Positions 25,847-34,449 of a DNA stretch of 64,000 bases are shown one piece after another. The translations under genes were made by a program, and so were the position numbers. This DNA is from JBEVJC01 sp040510375 (GTDB lineage: Bacteria > Bacteroidota > Bacteroidia > Chitinophagales > Chitinophagaceae): positions 84,963 through 148,962 of the forward strand of contig JBEVJC010000019.1 in NCBI GenBank assembly GCA_040510375.1. The letters run 5' to 3'. Position 1 is the first letter of the stretch; every line of letters begins with the position of its first letter. The notes below the pieces were generated by a model. That model did not search any database and was not told the origin of the DNA. It was given only the letters and a program-made list of their open reading frames with translations.

Positions 25847-26797
25847 TTAAAACAACCCATCCATTGTAATTACCGATTTCCCAATAAACTTACCATTGGG
25901 AACTTCGGTGTAAGCTTTTTCAAATGATTTGAAAGGATAGACCTTACTAACGACAATCGAAATTCCACTTTCCGCATAACCTCCAAGTTCAGTGAGATAT
26001 TCCGAAGAGGGCTTTAGCATGAGTAGTTTATATTTCTTACCAGAAAACAAGTTGATGAAAAAAGAGCTGATGATTTCCTTTGGTCCGGGGGTGGTATTAA
26101 TATAAGCTGACGAATGCTTCATGATTTGTTTTGCTTTGCTGAAAGGCATTTTACCTGACAGGTCAATAACAATATCATATTGTTTGCCACCTTTCAAAAC
26201 ATCTTCGTTCTGGTAATTAACGACAAAGTCCGCTCCCCAATCTGTAACCGCCCGGATGCCATTATTGCTTACTACGGCAGTTACAATAGCGCCATCCATT
26301 TTTGCGATTTGGGTTGCAAACATCCCGATACCACCTGATGCGCCATTGATCAAAATTTCGGTGCCTTTTTTCAGACTTACCAAAGTCTTCAATATCTGCA
26401 AAGCGGCAGAACCTACCACAGGTGTGGCTGCAGCCTGTTCGAAAGAAATACTTTGCGGCTTGATTGCTATATCTTTTTCCCTGGCGATAATATATTCAGA
26501 CAAAGCATTTCCTTTGAATACGTCCAGTATGCCATAGACTTCGTCCCCTTTTTTATATTTGTTAACCGCGGAGCCAGTCTGTTCAACAATGCCCGAAAAA
26601 TCAATTCCCATACCTTTTGGAAATTTACTTCCGGACATTAATTTCATTTCACCATTGCGTATCTTCCAGTCCAGCGGATTGATGGATACCGCTTTAACCT
26701 TGATCAATACGGTTGTTTCCTGAACGGCAGGAACAGAAACCTCTGCTATTTGCAATACTTCCGGGCCTCCGAATCTGGAATAAATTATCTTTTTCAT
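25847..26797 (-). CDS. MDR family NAD(P)-dependent quinone-reductase-like enzyme
   Basis: A 316-residue medium-chain dehydrogenase without zinc-ligand cysteines. It has VKAVSINPLDWKIRNGEMKL, KGMGIDFSGIVEQTGSAV, the cofactor motif GASGGIGMFATQIAK, and a C-terminal YPFKSFEKAYTEV. This fits the zeta-crystallin/quinone oxidoreductase branch. It is intact and is the natural comparison for the broken paralogue at 12651-13414. It lies between the cupin and the SDR on the minus strand. Palindromes lie upstream at 26854-26874. Confidence 0.9.
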   Translation of the reverse strand: MKKIIYSRFGGPEVLQIAEVSVPAVQETTVLIKVKAVSINPLDWKIRNGEMKLMSGSKFPKGMGIDFSGIVEQTGSAVNKYKKGDEVYGILDVFKGNALSEYIIAREKDIAIKPQSISFEQAAATPVVGSAALQILKTLVSLKKGTEILINGASGGIGMFATQIAKMDGAIVTAVVSNNGIRAVTDWGADFVVNYQNEDVLKGGKQYDIVIDLSGKMPFSKAKQIMKHSSAYINTTPGPKEIISSFFINLFSGKKYKLLMLKPSSEYLTELGGYAESGISIVVSKVYPFKSFEKAYTEVPNGKFIGKSVITMDGLF

Positions 26798-26853
26798 TTT
26801 GCTCTGTTTATGTGGCCACTTTACATTCCTTCTTTAAATAACCTTGCATTACG

Positions 26854-26874
26854 ATTTGTTACAAATTGTACAAT
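26854..26874. promoter_or_regulatory. Overlapping palindromes upstream of the MDR-SDR operon
   Basis: ATTTGT-T-ACAAAT (26854-26866) overlaps the perfect 10-bp palindrome ATTGTACAAT (26865-26874), about 57-77 bases upstream of the MDR start codon. Two adjoining dyads suggest an operator for a dimeric regulator. The AraC gene at 28616 or the HxlR gene at 32729 are the nearest regulators, but neither link is shown. Confidence 0.4.
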
Positions 26875-26923
26875 ATTGCAATCCTCAACGGCTTTAAGCT
26901 GAATTTCCTCATTTAGAACTCTA

Positions 26924-27427
26924 TTATTTATTTTTTTCAAAGTAATCCGGAGGAAAAACTTCCTGGCTATATTTTTCAGCAATGGTTTTTAGCTTTGCAG
27001 CTGTCGCAGTATCCATTACGGGTGGCGGCAGAAACTCTTCGAAAGCTACCGGTTGCCCTATTTCTTTGAAAAACTCTTCCAAACCCGCTGCCACCACAAT
27101 GCACAAGATGTGTGCATTTACATCAGTTTCATTTTTAAAGGAGTGAATGGCACCGCCTTTGGGAATACTTACAAATGAACCTTGTTTTGCCACATAAGTC
27201 CGTTCTTCGGTTCGCACAACAATTTCGCCTTCTACTACATAAAACGATTCCTGAAAAGCAGCATGAGCATGAGGCATAGGGCCACCACCTGGCGGTATTA
27301 GCATATCAATTACAGCAAAGGCGTTCTCTGTTTCTTTGCCAGTAATAAGTAATCTGTAATTGTCGCCTGCTACCGATAAATTCTGCCCTTCACGGGGATT
27401 TACAGCGATTATTTTTGTCGGTCTCAT
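26924..27427 (-). CDS. Cupin domain protein
   Basis: A 167-residue single-domain cupin. The first cupin motif is in GGGPMPHAHAAFQESFYVVE (His, His, Glu) and the second in FVSIPKGGAIHSFKNETDV (His). N- and C-terminal extensions are short and charged. Such proteins bind a divalent metal and may be dioxygenases, isomerases or small-molecule sensors. It follows the old yellow enzyme gene with 26 bases between them, so the two are co-transcribed. The substrate is unknown. Confidence 0.88.
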   Translation of the reverse strand: MRPTKIIAVNPREGQNLSVAGDNYRLLITGKETENAFAVIDMLIPPGGGPMPHAHAAFQESFYVVEGEIVVRTEERTYVAKQGSFVSIPKGGAIHSFKNETDVNAHILCIVVAAGLEEFFKEIGQPVAFEEFLPPPVMDTATAAKLKTIAEKYSQEVFPPDYFEKNK

Positions 27428-27453
27428 TTTTAAATTTTTAGTTGGAGAGAATA

Positions 27454-28539
27454 TTAGTTTTGTAAAGCTGGATAGTCTGTATAACCTATTGCATCAGGTA
27501 TTGCATACAATGTTTTGAAGTCTACAGGATTTAAAGCGGCGCCCGTTTCTATTCGTTTATCAAAATCGGGGTTTGCTAAAAAGGCTTTGCCAAAAGCGAC
27601 TAAATCAGCAGAGCCATTTACCAATGCCTGTTCGGCTGTTTCGGGAGTAAATCCCCCTGCCTTGATAATGGTTCCATCAAAGTTTGAACGAATGACATCT
27701 ATTGTTGTTTGCGGGATGAGCGGATTCATAACTATATGCATGTAGGCTACCTTCATTTTGTTTAATTTAGTTGCCAAAAAAGCGTAAGTGTTATGTACTT
27801 CATTTTCGTCATAGGGTTGTAAATCGCCTGTTTTTGAAAATGGAGACAAGCGAATTCCTACTTTATCGTTGCCAACTGCTGCAATCGTTTTTTCGGTTAC
27901 TTCAAGCATTAGTTTTGCCCGGTTCTCCATATTTCCGCCATAAGCATCTGTTCTGTTGTTTACATTTGGATTCAGGAATTGTTCCAGCAAATATCCGTTG
28001 GCACCATGCAATTCTATACCGTCAAAGTTTGCTGCTATGGCATTTTTCGCGGCATTTACATAGCCTTGAACAACTGCTTCTATTCCTTCAATTGTCAATG
28101 CTTTAGGTTCTGAAAAATCCTGCAATCCGTTAATGTCTGTTTGAATTTGTCCTATCGCCTTAATGTCTGAAGCACCAACAAGTATTGCACCTTCTGGCAA
28201 ATTGTGATAATGCCCTATACGACCTGTGTGCATTACCTGAAGAAATATTTTGGTGCCGTCTTTATGCACTGCTGTGGTTGTTTTTTTCCAACCTTCAATT
28301 TGTGCCTGGCTAAATATGCCGGGGATTCGGGCATAACTTAACGCATCGGCTGTTGGCGCCGTGCCTTCTGTTATGATAAGCCCGGCACCTGTTCGCTGCC
28401 CGTAATATTCTGCCATTAGATCATTGGGTAAATTATTGAAAGCTCTGCTTCTCGTCATAGGAGCCATTACCAAATGATTTTTAAGATTGAGATCGCCTTT
28501 TGAATATGGCGTTAAGAGCGTTGCAAGTTTGCTTTGCAT
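27454..28539 (-). CDS. Old yellow enzyme family alkene reductase (NemA-like)
   Basis: The 361-residue protein is a full-length OYE barrel. FMN contact motifs are NHLVMAPMTRSRA at the N-terminus, GLIITEGTAPT, the substrate-binding histidine/asparagine pair in FDGIELHGANGYLLEQFL, RLSPFSKTGD, and AFGKAFLANPDFDKRI near the end. Members reduce activated C=C bonds and nitro esters with NAD(P)H. It is the first gene of the OYE-cupin pair and lies 76 bases downstream of an AraC regulator. That order suggests an electrophile-induced operon. Confidence 0.93.
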   Translation of the reverse strand: MQSKLATLLTPYSKGDLNLKNHLVMAPMTRSRAFNNLPNDLMAEYYGQRTGAGLIITEGTAPTADALSYARIPGIFSQAQIEGWKKTTTAVHKDGTKIFLQVMHTGRIGHYHNLPEGAILVGASDIKAIGQIQTDINGLQDFSEPKALTIEGIEAVVQGYVNAAKNAIAANFDGIELHGANGYLLEQFLNPNVNNRTDAYGGNMENRAKLMLEVTEKTIAAVGNDKVGIRLSPFSKTGDLQPYDENEVHNTYAFLATKLNKMKVAYMHIVMNPLIPQTTIDVIRSNFDGTIIKAGGFTPETAEQALVNGSADLVAFGKAFLANPDFDKRIETGAALNPVDFKTLYAIPDAIGYTDYPALQN

Positions 28540-28615
28540 ATTAATTGTTTTTTAATAATACAAAGATGCCCTGATGGGTGAAGATAAAATAGCGATGTAA
28601 GACAGTAAAATAGTC

Positions 28616-29596
28616 CTATCCGACGGAGTATTTTTTGGGCGTAATACCAAACTGCTTTTCAAACAGCCTGCTGAAATGGCTAAGATTCGAAAAGCCCAAT
28701 TTGTAACCAACATCGGAAACGGAGTACCCTGCCTGCTTTAATAAAAATGCAGCTTCTTCCATTCTCATTTTTTGATAGTAATTGTAAATGGTATCGCCAA
28801 ATGTTTGTTTGAATAGTTGTTTCATTTTGGTTTCACTCATTCCAATCAATTTAGAAAGTTTGGCTAATACTGGCGGGTTGCTTAAATCTTCCAAAATGAC
28901 ATTTCGTAATACAAGTAGTTTTTCTACATCAGCATTATTTATGAGTTGATGTCGTGTGTTGTCTCTCTTTAGTAATTCGCTAAATAAATCATACAACAAT
29001 TGCTGCACTTTTATTTGGTAATAAAAATTACTTAACCCTTCTTTTACATTAATTTCTGAGAGTTGTTTCAAATCTCTTAATGTTTCATGGCTCATACTTT
29101 CAAAGTATAGAAAGGAATCTGTTCCACTTGTTATTTTTTTTATAATTGAATTTGGTTTTTCCATACGCAAAAGGCCAGAAAGCCGTGAAGCGGTAATTCC
29201 AACAATGCAATTATAAATTTCGCTATTAGCTGGAAATTTAATAACAGAATTCATATCACTTGTGGTTAGCTGAATTGCTGATTCATTATTCCGGGAAAAC
29301 TTAACAGGGTTAGCTTCATTATAAACTAAATCAATTGGCTGTTCATTAGTGTAAAAGAAAATACTGATTAAATCATTGCGTTCTACGGAGGCATTTCGTT
29401 TAATGGTAAAATCTTCTTTTAAATTATAGCGGTGGATAACCAATCTAAAATCTGCCCCAAACTCTATTCTCTTAATATAGCCTTTCCCCATATAAGCAGG
29501 AATTGCAATACTGTTGTCTTTAATCGGAATTTTGTATTTCGCCGAAAATTCAGCAATGAAATTGAAGTCAGGTTTGGATGTAAATTCAAAAATCAT
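28616..29596 (-). CDS. AraC family transcriptional regulator
   Basis: A 326-residue regulator with a roughly 210-residue N-terminal sensing region and a C-terminal AraC HTH pair at about 225-326: KLSKLIGMSETKMKQLFKQT for the first helix-turn-helix, and SVSDVGYKLGFSNLSHFSRL then FGITPKKYS for the second. It is transcribed in the same direction as the OYE-cupin genes, which start 76 bases downstream. The N-terminal region has no cupin motif that I recognise. The ligand is unknown. Confidence 0.9.
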   Translation of the reverse strand: MIFEFTSKPDFNFIAEFSAKYKIPIKDNSIAIPAYMGKGYIKRIEFGADFRLVIHRYNLKEDFTIKRNASVERNDLISIFFYTNEQPIDLVYNEANPVKFSRNNESAIQLTTSDMNSVIKFPANSEIYNCIVGITASRLSGLLRMEKPNSIIKKITSGTDSFLYFESMSHETLRDLKQLSEINVKEGLSNFYYQIKVQQLLYDLFSELLKRDNTRHQLINNADVEKLLVLRNVILEDLSNPPVLAKLSKLIGMSETKMKQLFKQTFGDTIYNYYQKMRMEEAAFLLKQAGYSVSDVGYKLGFSNLSHFSRLFEKQFGITPKKYSVG

Positions 29597-29829
29597 TTTT
29601 TCGAGATGCTTTTATCGTGTTAAAGATAATGTTTGGTTTTGGGAATGAATGAAATCAACCCCGTAACAGCGGTCTGTTCTGCATTTCCCCTCCCCTTTTC
29701 AGATATAAGCAAATAAAGTATTCCAATCGTTGATTTTGGCACAAACACCATTGATACGGCAACATCTATCCTTTTATACCAAAGCATCTTTGTGTTGTAA
29801 TTAATCATACACAATTAAATTTTTCAAAA

Positions 29830-30675
29830 ATGAATAAAAAGAAAGTTTGGTTTGTAACTGGTGCCTCAAAGGGCTTAGGATTAACCCTGGTAAAAAAGTT
29901 ACTGGCTGATGGCTATCAAGTAGCTGCCACATCAAGAGATGTAAAAGCCCTTATCACTGAAGTAGGCAATAACTCAGCCGATTTCCTGCCACTTCAACTG
30001 AACTTAGTAAGTGAAAGTAATGTTTCATTCGCCATCAACGAAACCATTAAAACATTTGGGAACTTAGATGTAGTGGTAAACAATGCTGGCTATGGTCAAT
30101 TAGGAACATTGGAAGAACTGACCGACAAAGAAGCCCGTCAAAATTTTGACATCAACGTATTTGGTACATTAAATGTAATCAGGGCTGTCATGCCTCACTT
30201 CAGAAGCAGAAAGGCAGGACATATCATCAATATTTCATCGATTGCCGGTTTTTTGGGTGCCTTCCCAGGCTGGGGTATTTACAACGCTACAAAATTCGCA
30301 GTAGCCGGTCTTACTGAGGCACTTTCAGCAGAAACAAAATCAATGGGTGTTTCCACCACTATCGTTTACCCCGGCTATTTCAAAACCAATTTCCTTTTGG
30401 ATGGCTCTTTGAACCTTGCCAAAAATCCAATTGCCGATTATAAGGAAGCCAGAGATCTGGAAGTACTACATGAAACCCAAATCATAGGCAATCAGCCTGG
30501 TAATCCCGAAAAAGCTGCTGAAGCATTTATCTCCCTTGCTGAAATGAAAGCGGCCCCATTACATTTCTTTATGGGTTCTGATTCATTCGGAATGGCGAAC
30601 AGCAAAATAGTATTGCTTCAAAACGAATTGGTAGCCAACGAATCTTTAAGTAAGTCAACTGATTTCGTAAAATAA
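29830..30675 (+). CDS. SDR family oxidoreductase
   Basis: A 281-residue SDR with TGASKGLGLTLVKKL, the NADP-type arginine in AATSRDVK, NNAGYGQ, the serine in NISSIAGFLG, Y/K in YNATKFAVAGL, and VYPGYFKTNF. This pattern is the common YlbF/ketoacyl-reductase-like 'SDR family oxidoreductase' of about 280 residues with an extended C-terminus. It is followed after 29 bases by the exported DJ-1 protein, so the two are likely one operon. It is divergent from the AraC gene at 28616, with 233 bases between. Confidence 0.9.
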   Translation: MNKKKVWFVTGASKGLGLTLVKKLLADGYQVAATSRDVKALITEVGNNSADFLPLQLNLVSESNVSFAINETIKTFGNLDVVVNNAGYGQLGTLEELTDKEARQNFDINVFGTLNVIRAVMPHFRSRKAGHIINISSIAGFLGAFPGWGIYNATKFAVAGLTEALSAETKSMGVSTTIVYPGYFKTNFLLDGSLNLAKNPIADYKEARDLEVLHETQIIGNQPGNPEKAAEAFISLAEMKAAPLHFFMGSDSFGMANSKIVLLQNELVANESLSKSTDFVK

Positions 30676-30704
30676 TTTATTTAATAATTCTTAAAATTAA
30701 AAAA

Positions 30705-31526
30705 ATGAAAAGTAATATTTTAAAACCGCTGACAGCACTATTCGTGCTAATGTTGGCCTTCGCTGCAAACAGCTTCTCTCAGTCAACAAGTACCAAAACA
30801 AACGGTACAAAACTTACCAGGAAAGTATTGATTGTACTTTCAGCAGCCGACGCATGGACAAGGGCAGATGGTGCAAAGTATCCTACCGGTTATTGGACGG
30901 AAGAATTTGTAGATGTTCATAAAGAATTTGTGGATGCTGGTTACCTGGTAGAAATTGCTTCACCAGGAGCAGTTAAACCAACAGCAGACCCTAAGAGCCT
31001 TGAAGTAGCCACAGTAGGTGCCGAAAAAGCAGCTTATTTTGCAAAGTATCTAAAATCATTAAAAAGCACGTTGAGCCATCCATTATCATTGGCAAAAGTA
31101 AATATGAATAATTATGATGCAGTGATAATACCTGGTGGACATGGTCCGGTAGAAGATTTGTACAAAGATAAAGACATGGGCAAATTGTTATTTGCAGCAG
31201 ATAAATCCAAAAAAATCATTGGTGCTGTATGTCACGGTCAGGCTGCATTTCTAAGTGCCGTTGATAACAAAGGCAGCTGGTTGTTTAAAGGTAGAAATAT
31301 GACATCCTTCAGCGATGCGGAAGAAATTGAATTTGGAACAGCAAGTAATGCTCCTTGGCTTTTAGCTTCAACTTTGAGAAAATATGGAGCAAATTATACC
31401 TGCGGCAAAAACTGGGGCGATTATATCATGGTTGATGGTGACTTAGTAACCGGCCAAAATCCTGCATCAAGCATTCCGATGGCAAAAGCAATCATTGAAT
31501 TGTTGAATAAAAAGCAACAACGTTAA
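30705..31526 (+). CDS. Exported DJ-1/PfpI (Hsp31-like) protein
   Basis: A 273-residue protein with a signal peptide (LFVLMLAFAANSFSQ). The core follows the Hsp31/glyoxalase III pattern: GYWTEEFVDVHKEFVDAGY, VEIASPGA, DAVIIPGGHGPVEDLY, and the nucleophile cysteine in GAVCHGQAAFLSA. FSDAEEIEFG and GQNPASS complete the fold. Hsp31-type proteins detoxify methylglyoxal or act as chaperones. An exported copy implies action in the periplasm. It shares an operon with the SDR before it, and a strong terminator follows at 31573. Confidence 0.9.
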   Translation: MKSNILKPLTALFVLMLAFAANSFSQSTSTKTNGTKLTRKVLIVLSAADAWTRADGAKYPTGYWTEEFVDVHKEFVDAGYLVEIASPGAVKPTADPKSLEVATVGAEKAAYFAKYLKSLKSTLSHPLSLAKVNMNNYDAVIIPGGHGPVEDLYKDKDMGKLLFAADKSKKIIGAVCHGQAAFLSAVDNKGSWLFKGRNMTSFSDAEEIEFGTASNAPWLLASTLRKYGANYTCGKNWGDYIMVDGDLVTGQNPASSIPMAKAIIELLNKKQQR

Positions 31527-31572
31527 TTTGTTGAAAGCATTCACTATGAAAAACCAGGTATTTTTTAACTTT

Positions 31573-31602
31573 GACAGGGCTTTAGGAGTCTAAAGCCCTG
31601 TC
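31573..31602 (+). terminator. Rho-independent terminator after the SDR-DJ-1 operon
   Basis: A perfect 13-bp stem (GACAGGGCTTTAG, loop GAGT) is followed by ATTTTAATTTTC. It lies 47 bases after the DJ-1 stop and immediately before the AraC gene, so it separates the two transcription units. Confidence 0.85.
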
Positions 31603-31619
31603 ATTTTAATTTTCTTACA

Positions 31620-32540
31620 ATGAATAATAAGCATATACATCACTTCAATTCAATCGCGGAATTTCACAAAATGAGTAGTTTACCCAGGCCCGAACATCCT
31701 TTGGTAAGCCTTGTAGATTATGGGTTGGTAGATTATCAGACAAACCAAACTGAAATAAACTGGGTGCAAAATTTTTATTCGATTGGTTTAAAAAGAAATA
31801 TTCAGGGTAAGTTTAAGTATGGGCAACAACAATATGATTTTGATGAAGGACTTATGACATTTGTGGCACCAAAGCAAGTAGTGAGCATTACAATTGATAA
31901 AAGTTACACTACAAAGCCTACAGGGCTCCTGCTTTTTATACATCCTGATTTCCTTTGGAATACTCCTTTAGCAAAGACGATTAGTAAATATGAATTTTTT
32001 GGCTATAATGTAAACGAAGCCTTATTTATGTCCGAAAAAGAAGAAGTGGTAATTACGGATATTCTAAAAAACATACAGAGAGAATACCACTCTGCTATTG
32101 ATAAGTTTACCCAAAACATCATCATTGCACAAATAGAACAGTTATTGGGATACTGTGAGCGGTTTTATCAAAGGCAATTTATAACAAGAGTAAAAACCAA
32201 CCATCAGATACTTGTCAAAGTCGAAGTTATTTTAGAAAACTATTTCAACAGTGATAGCCTTAGCAAACAAGGGCCGCCTACAGCGAAATATCTTGCAGAA
32301 CAACTCTATCTTTCGCCAAATTATTTGGGTAGTTTATTGAAATCACTTACTGGTAATTCAACTCAAACTCATATCCACGAAAAGTTGATAGAAAAGGCCA
32401 AAGAGAAGTTATCAACTACAGATCTTTCAGTAAGTGAAATTGCCTATGAACTGGGTTTTGAGCACAGCCAGAGTTTTAGCAAACTGTTTAAAAGTAAAAC
32501 CAACGTTTCACCACTTGAGTTCAGGGCATCGTTTAATTAA
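31620..32540 (+). CDS. AraC family transcriptional regulator
   Basis: A 306-residue regulator with an N-terminal cupin-like sensor (FKYGQQQYDFDEGLMTFVAP) and a C-terminal AraC HTH domain at about 205-306 (YLAEQLYLSPNYLGSLLKSL, SVSEIAYELGFEHSQSFSKL, VSPLEFRASF). It starts 18 bases after the terminator at 31573-31602, giving a short leader. Likely targets are the neighbouring SDR-DJ-1 operon or the OYE operon, which is an inference from position only. Confidence 0.9.
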   Translation: MNNKHIHHFNSIAEFHKMSSLPRPEHPLVSLVDYGLVDYQTNQTEINWVQNFYSIGLKRNIQGKFKYGQQQYDFDEGLMTFVAPKQVVSITIDKSYTTKPTGLLLFIHPDFLWNTPLAKTISKYEFFGYNVNEALFMSEKEEVVITDILKNIQREYHSAIDKFTQNIIIAQIEQLLGYCERFYQRQFITRVKTNHQILVKVEVILENYFNSDSLSKQGPPTAKYLAEQLYLSPNYLGSLLKSLTGNSTQTHIHEKLIEKAKEKLSTTDLSVSEIAYELGFEHSQSFSKLFKSKTNVSPLEFRASFN

Positions 32541-32728
32541 AATTCAGGAGTTTTGGAAAAGTAGTTATCGGCTCGTACTGGCACTGAAAATCAGTTGAAG
32601 ACGTTTTTATTTTCTCATATGCTGAACTCCCTTTTGGTCGTTGAATTGTCTTTCTTCGGCGTAATCTTGAACATCCCTGAATACTCACGTCTAAACTGGG
32701 AGGCACTTCGGTGTGATTCATTTGAAAG

Positions 32729-33151
32729 TTAAGATGGTCGTATACTGATAACCGGTACATCCTCCATAAACGGGGTTTTGGCCTTGTCAGAAAGAGATGC
32801 AACGTGTTTTAGAATGACCCGGCGCAATCGCTCTTGATTTTCGTCGCCCCAGGAGCCGATGGCTTGAATTAATGGAATGATTGACTTGCCGAAGTCTGTG
32901 AGTCTATATTCCACCTTGGGTGGCACGACCGGATAGATTTTCTTAGTGACCATTTCATGGTCTTCGAGTTCTTTCAGTTGAACATTTAGCACTCGTCTTG
33001 TAACGTCAGGGATTTTTCGTTGCAGCTCACTAGGACGTAGGTTACCCTGGTGAATGAACCATAGTATACGGATTTTCCATTTACCATAGAGTACTTCACC
33101 GACAAGGTCAAGTCCGCAGTTAAGAGTAGGGAGAGTCTTTTTTTCATACAT
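32729..33151 (-). CDS. HxlR family winged-helix regulator
   Basis: A 140-residue protein with the HxlR layout: CGLDLVGEVLYGKWKIRIL, then LRPSELQRKIPDVTRRVLNV, LKELEDHEMVTKKIYPVVPP and VEYRLTDFGKSIIPLI. These regulators often respond to quinones, aldehydes or diamide through a conserved cysteine. The single N-terminal Cys (in LNCGLD) is in the place used by such sensors. It is divergent from the SDR at 33276, with a perfect inverted repeat in the 124-base gap, so it probably represses that gene and itself. Confidence 0.93.
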   Translation of the reverse strand: MYEKKTLPTLNCGLDLVGEVLYGKWKIRILWFIHQGNLRPSELQRKIPDVTRRVLNVQLKELEDHEMVTKKIYPVVPPKVEYRLTDFGKSIIPLIQAIGSWGDENQERLRRVILKHVASLSDKAKTPFMEDVPVISIRPS

Positions 33152-33186
33152 GATTACAAAAATACACCAAGTCTATTAATTGAGCT

Positions 33187-33208
33187 ATAGGGATAAATTC
33201 ATCCCTAT
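33187..33208. promoter_or_regulatory. Candidate HxlR operator
   Basis: A perfect inverted repeat ATAGGGAT-6 nt-ATCCCTAT lies in the gap between the divergent HxlR and SDR genes, 36 bases from the HxlR start and 68 from the SDR start. The length and symmetry suit a dimeric winged-helix repressor. Confidence 0.6.
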
Positions 33209-33275
33209 TCGATTCGTAAGTCCGTAATTGTTTGATGTTTATGTACCCCTGAAATTTGCACTATAAAAAATAAGT

Positions 33276-34070
33276 ATGAAACAACAAACTAGTTACAACA
33301 ACGAGTTATCTGGTAAAATTGCTCTGGTGACAGGTGGCACCAAAGGCGCCGGACAAGCCATCGCTGCACGCTTAAAGGCCGCAGGTGCAACTGTAGTCAT
33401 CACCGCAAGGAACAAACCTGACCAACCAGATCATGACCTCCATTTCATTGCTGCTGATCTGAGCCAGTCCGAAGGAGCAGACATTGTCGCAAGCGAAATT
33501 TTGGATAAATATGGGAGGCTGGATATTCTGGTGAATAACCTGGGGTCTTCGACAACACCCGCAGGTGGCTTTGCTGTACTAACTGATAAAGATTGGGAAT
33601 CAACCCTACAATCTAATTTACTTGCTCCTGTTCGAATGGATAGAGCATTTTTACCGGAAATGATCAATCAAAAAAGCGGGGTTATCATTCACATTGCTTC
33701 AATCCAGGGCATTTTACCACTGTATGATTCTACTTTACCCTATGCTGCTGCAAAAGCAGCACTAAGAAACTACAGTAAAAGTTTATCAAATGAAGTTACA
33801 CCAAAAGGTGTTCGTGTGCTAACTGTCTCGCCAGGATGGATAAATACAACCGCATCTGTAGCATGGTTAGGCGAGATTGCAAGAAATGCAAACAGTACAG
33901 TAGAAGAAGCTCAGCAAGGTGTCATGAAGGCGTTGGGTGGAATACCATACGGCAGACCCGCTGAGCCCGAAGAAGTCGCTGAACTTGTCGGGTTCTTAGT
34001 GTCACCGCGAGCAAATTACCTTAGTGGCACTGAGTACGTTATTGACGGGGGAACCGTCCCAACAATTTAA
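33276..34070 (+). CDS. SDR family oxidoreductase
   Basis: A 264-residue SDR with TGGTKGAGQAIAARL, the NADP-type TARNKPD, NNLG in place of NNAG, the serine in HIASIQGIL, YAAAKAALRN for YxxxK, and SGTEYVIDGGTVPTI at the end. The variant NNLG motif occurs in one SDR subgroup often found next to HxlR regulators. The divergent HxlR gene and intervening palindrome point to direct repression. A SnoaL-like gene follows after 20 bases, presumably in the same operon. Confidence 0.9.
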   Translation: MKQQTSYNNELSGKIALVTGGTKGAGQAIAARLKAAGATVVITARNKPDQPDHDLHFIAADLSQSEGADIVASEILDKYGRLDILVNNLGSSTTPAGGFAVLTDKDWESTLQSNLLAPVRMDRAFLPEMINQKSGVIIHIASIQGILPLYDSTLPYAAAKAALRNYSKSLSNEVTPKGVRVLTVSPGWINTTASVAWLGEIARNANSTVEEAQQGVMKALGGIPYGRPAEPEEVAELVGFLVSPRANYLSGTEYVIDGGTVPTI

Positions 34071-34090
34071 ACATCATAAAAGTGCATAAA

Positions 34091-34414
34091 ATGAATTTAC
34101 CCAAAGTAGTATCAGATCTGATACAGGCGCAAAACAATTTTGCCAGCGAAGCCTATGCAAAATGTTTTTCTGAAACAGGAGTTATGATTGACGAAGGAAT
34201 GCCGTATACTGGAAGGATTCAGATCCAGGAGCTAATCGAAGAAACCAATAAAAAATATCGCACTGTAATGAGACCGGTGGATTACATAGAGGACGGCACC
34301 TCAAGTGTCTTGTCTGCAGAATGTTCAGGTACATTTCCGGGAAGCCCTATTGTATTAAAATTTCATTTTGATATTGTTGATGGGCAAATACAGTATTTAA
34401 AAGTAACCGGATGA
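34091..34414 (+). CDS. SnoaL-like (NTF2 fold) protein
   Basis: A 107-residue protein from ATG 34091; a GTG at 34082 is a possible but less likely start. The fold is recognised from NNFASEAYAKCFSETGVM, EGMPYTGRIQIQELIEETN and VLSAECSGTFPGSPIVLKFHFD. This is the usual NTF2 alternation of helix and curved sheet. Such proteins are polyketide cyclase-like or ligand-binding. It is the second gene of the HxlR-controlled SDR operon, and a terminator follows 10 bases later. Confidence 0.82.
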   Translation: MNLPKVVSDLIQAQNNFASEAYAKCFSETGVMIDEGMPYTGRIQIQELIEETNKKYRTVMRPVDYIEDGTSSVLSAECSGTFPGSPIVLKFHFDIVDGQIQYLKVTG

Positions 34415-34424
34415 GAAACCAAAG

Positions 34425-34449
34425 AGAGTGTATAGTCTTTATACACTCT
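34425..34449 (+). terminator. Rho-independent terminator after the SDR-SnoaL operon
   Basis: AGAGTGTATA, loop GTCTT, then the full complement followed by a T-run (TTTTT at 34450). The stem is 10 bp and perfect, beginning 10 bases after the SnoaL stop codon. Confidence 0.85.

Noticed and set aside
32533..32802. An 89-codon minus-strand frame next to the HxlR gene
   Set aside because: It overlaps the HxlR gene in another frame and has no domain; the HxlR reading is clearly the coding one.
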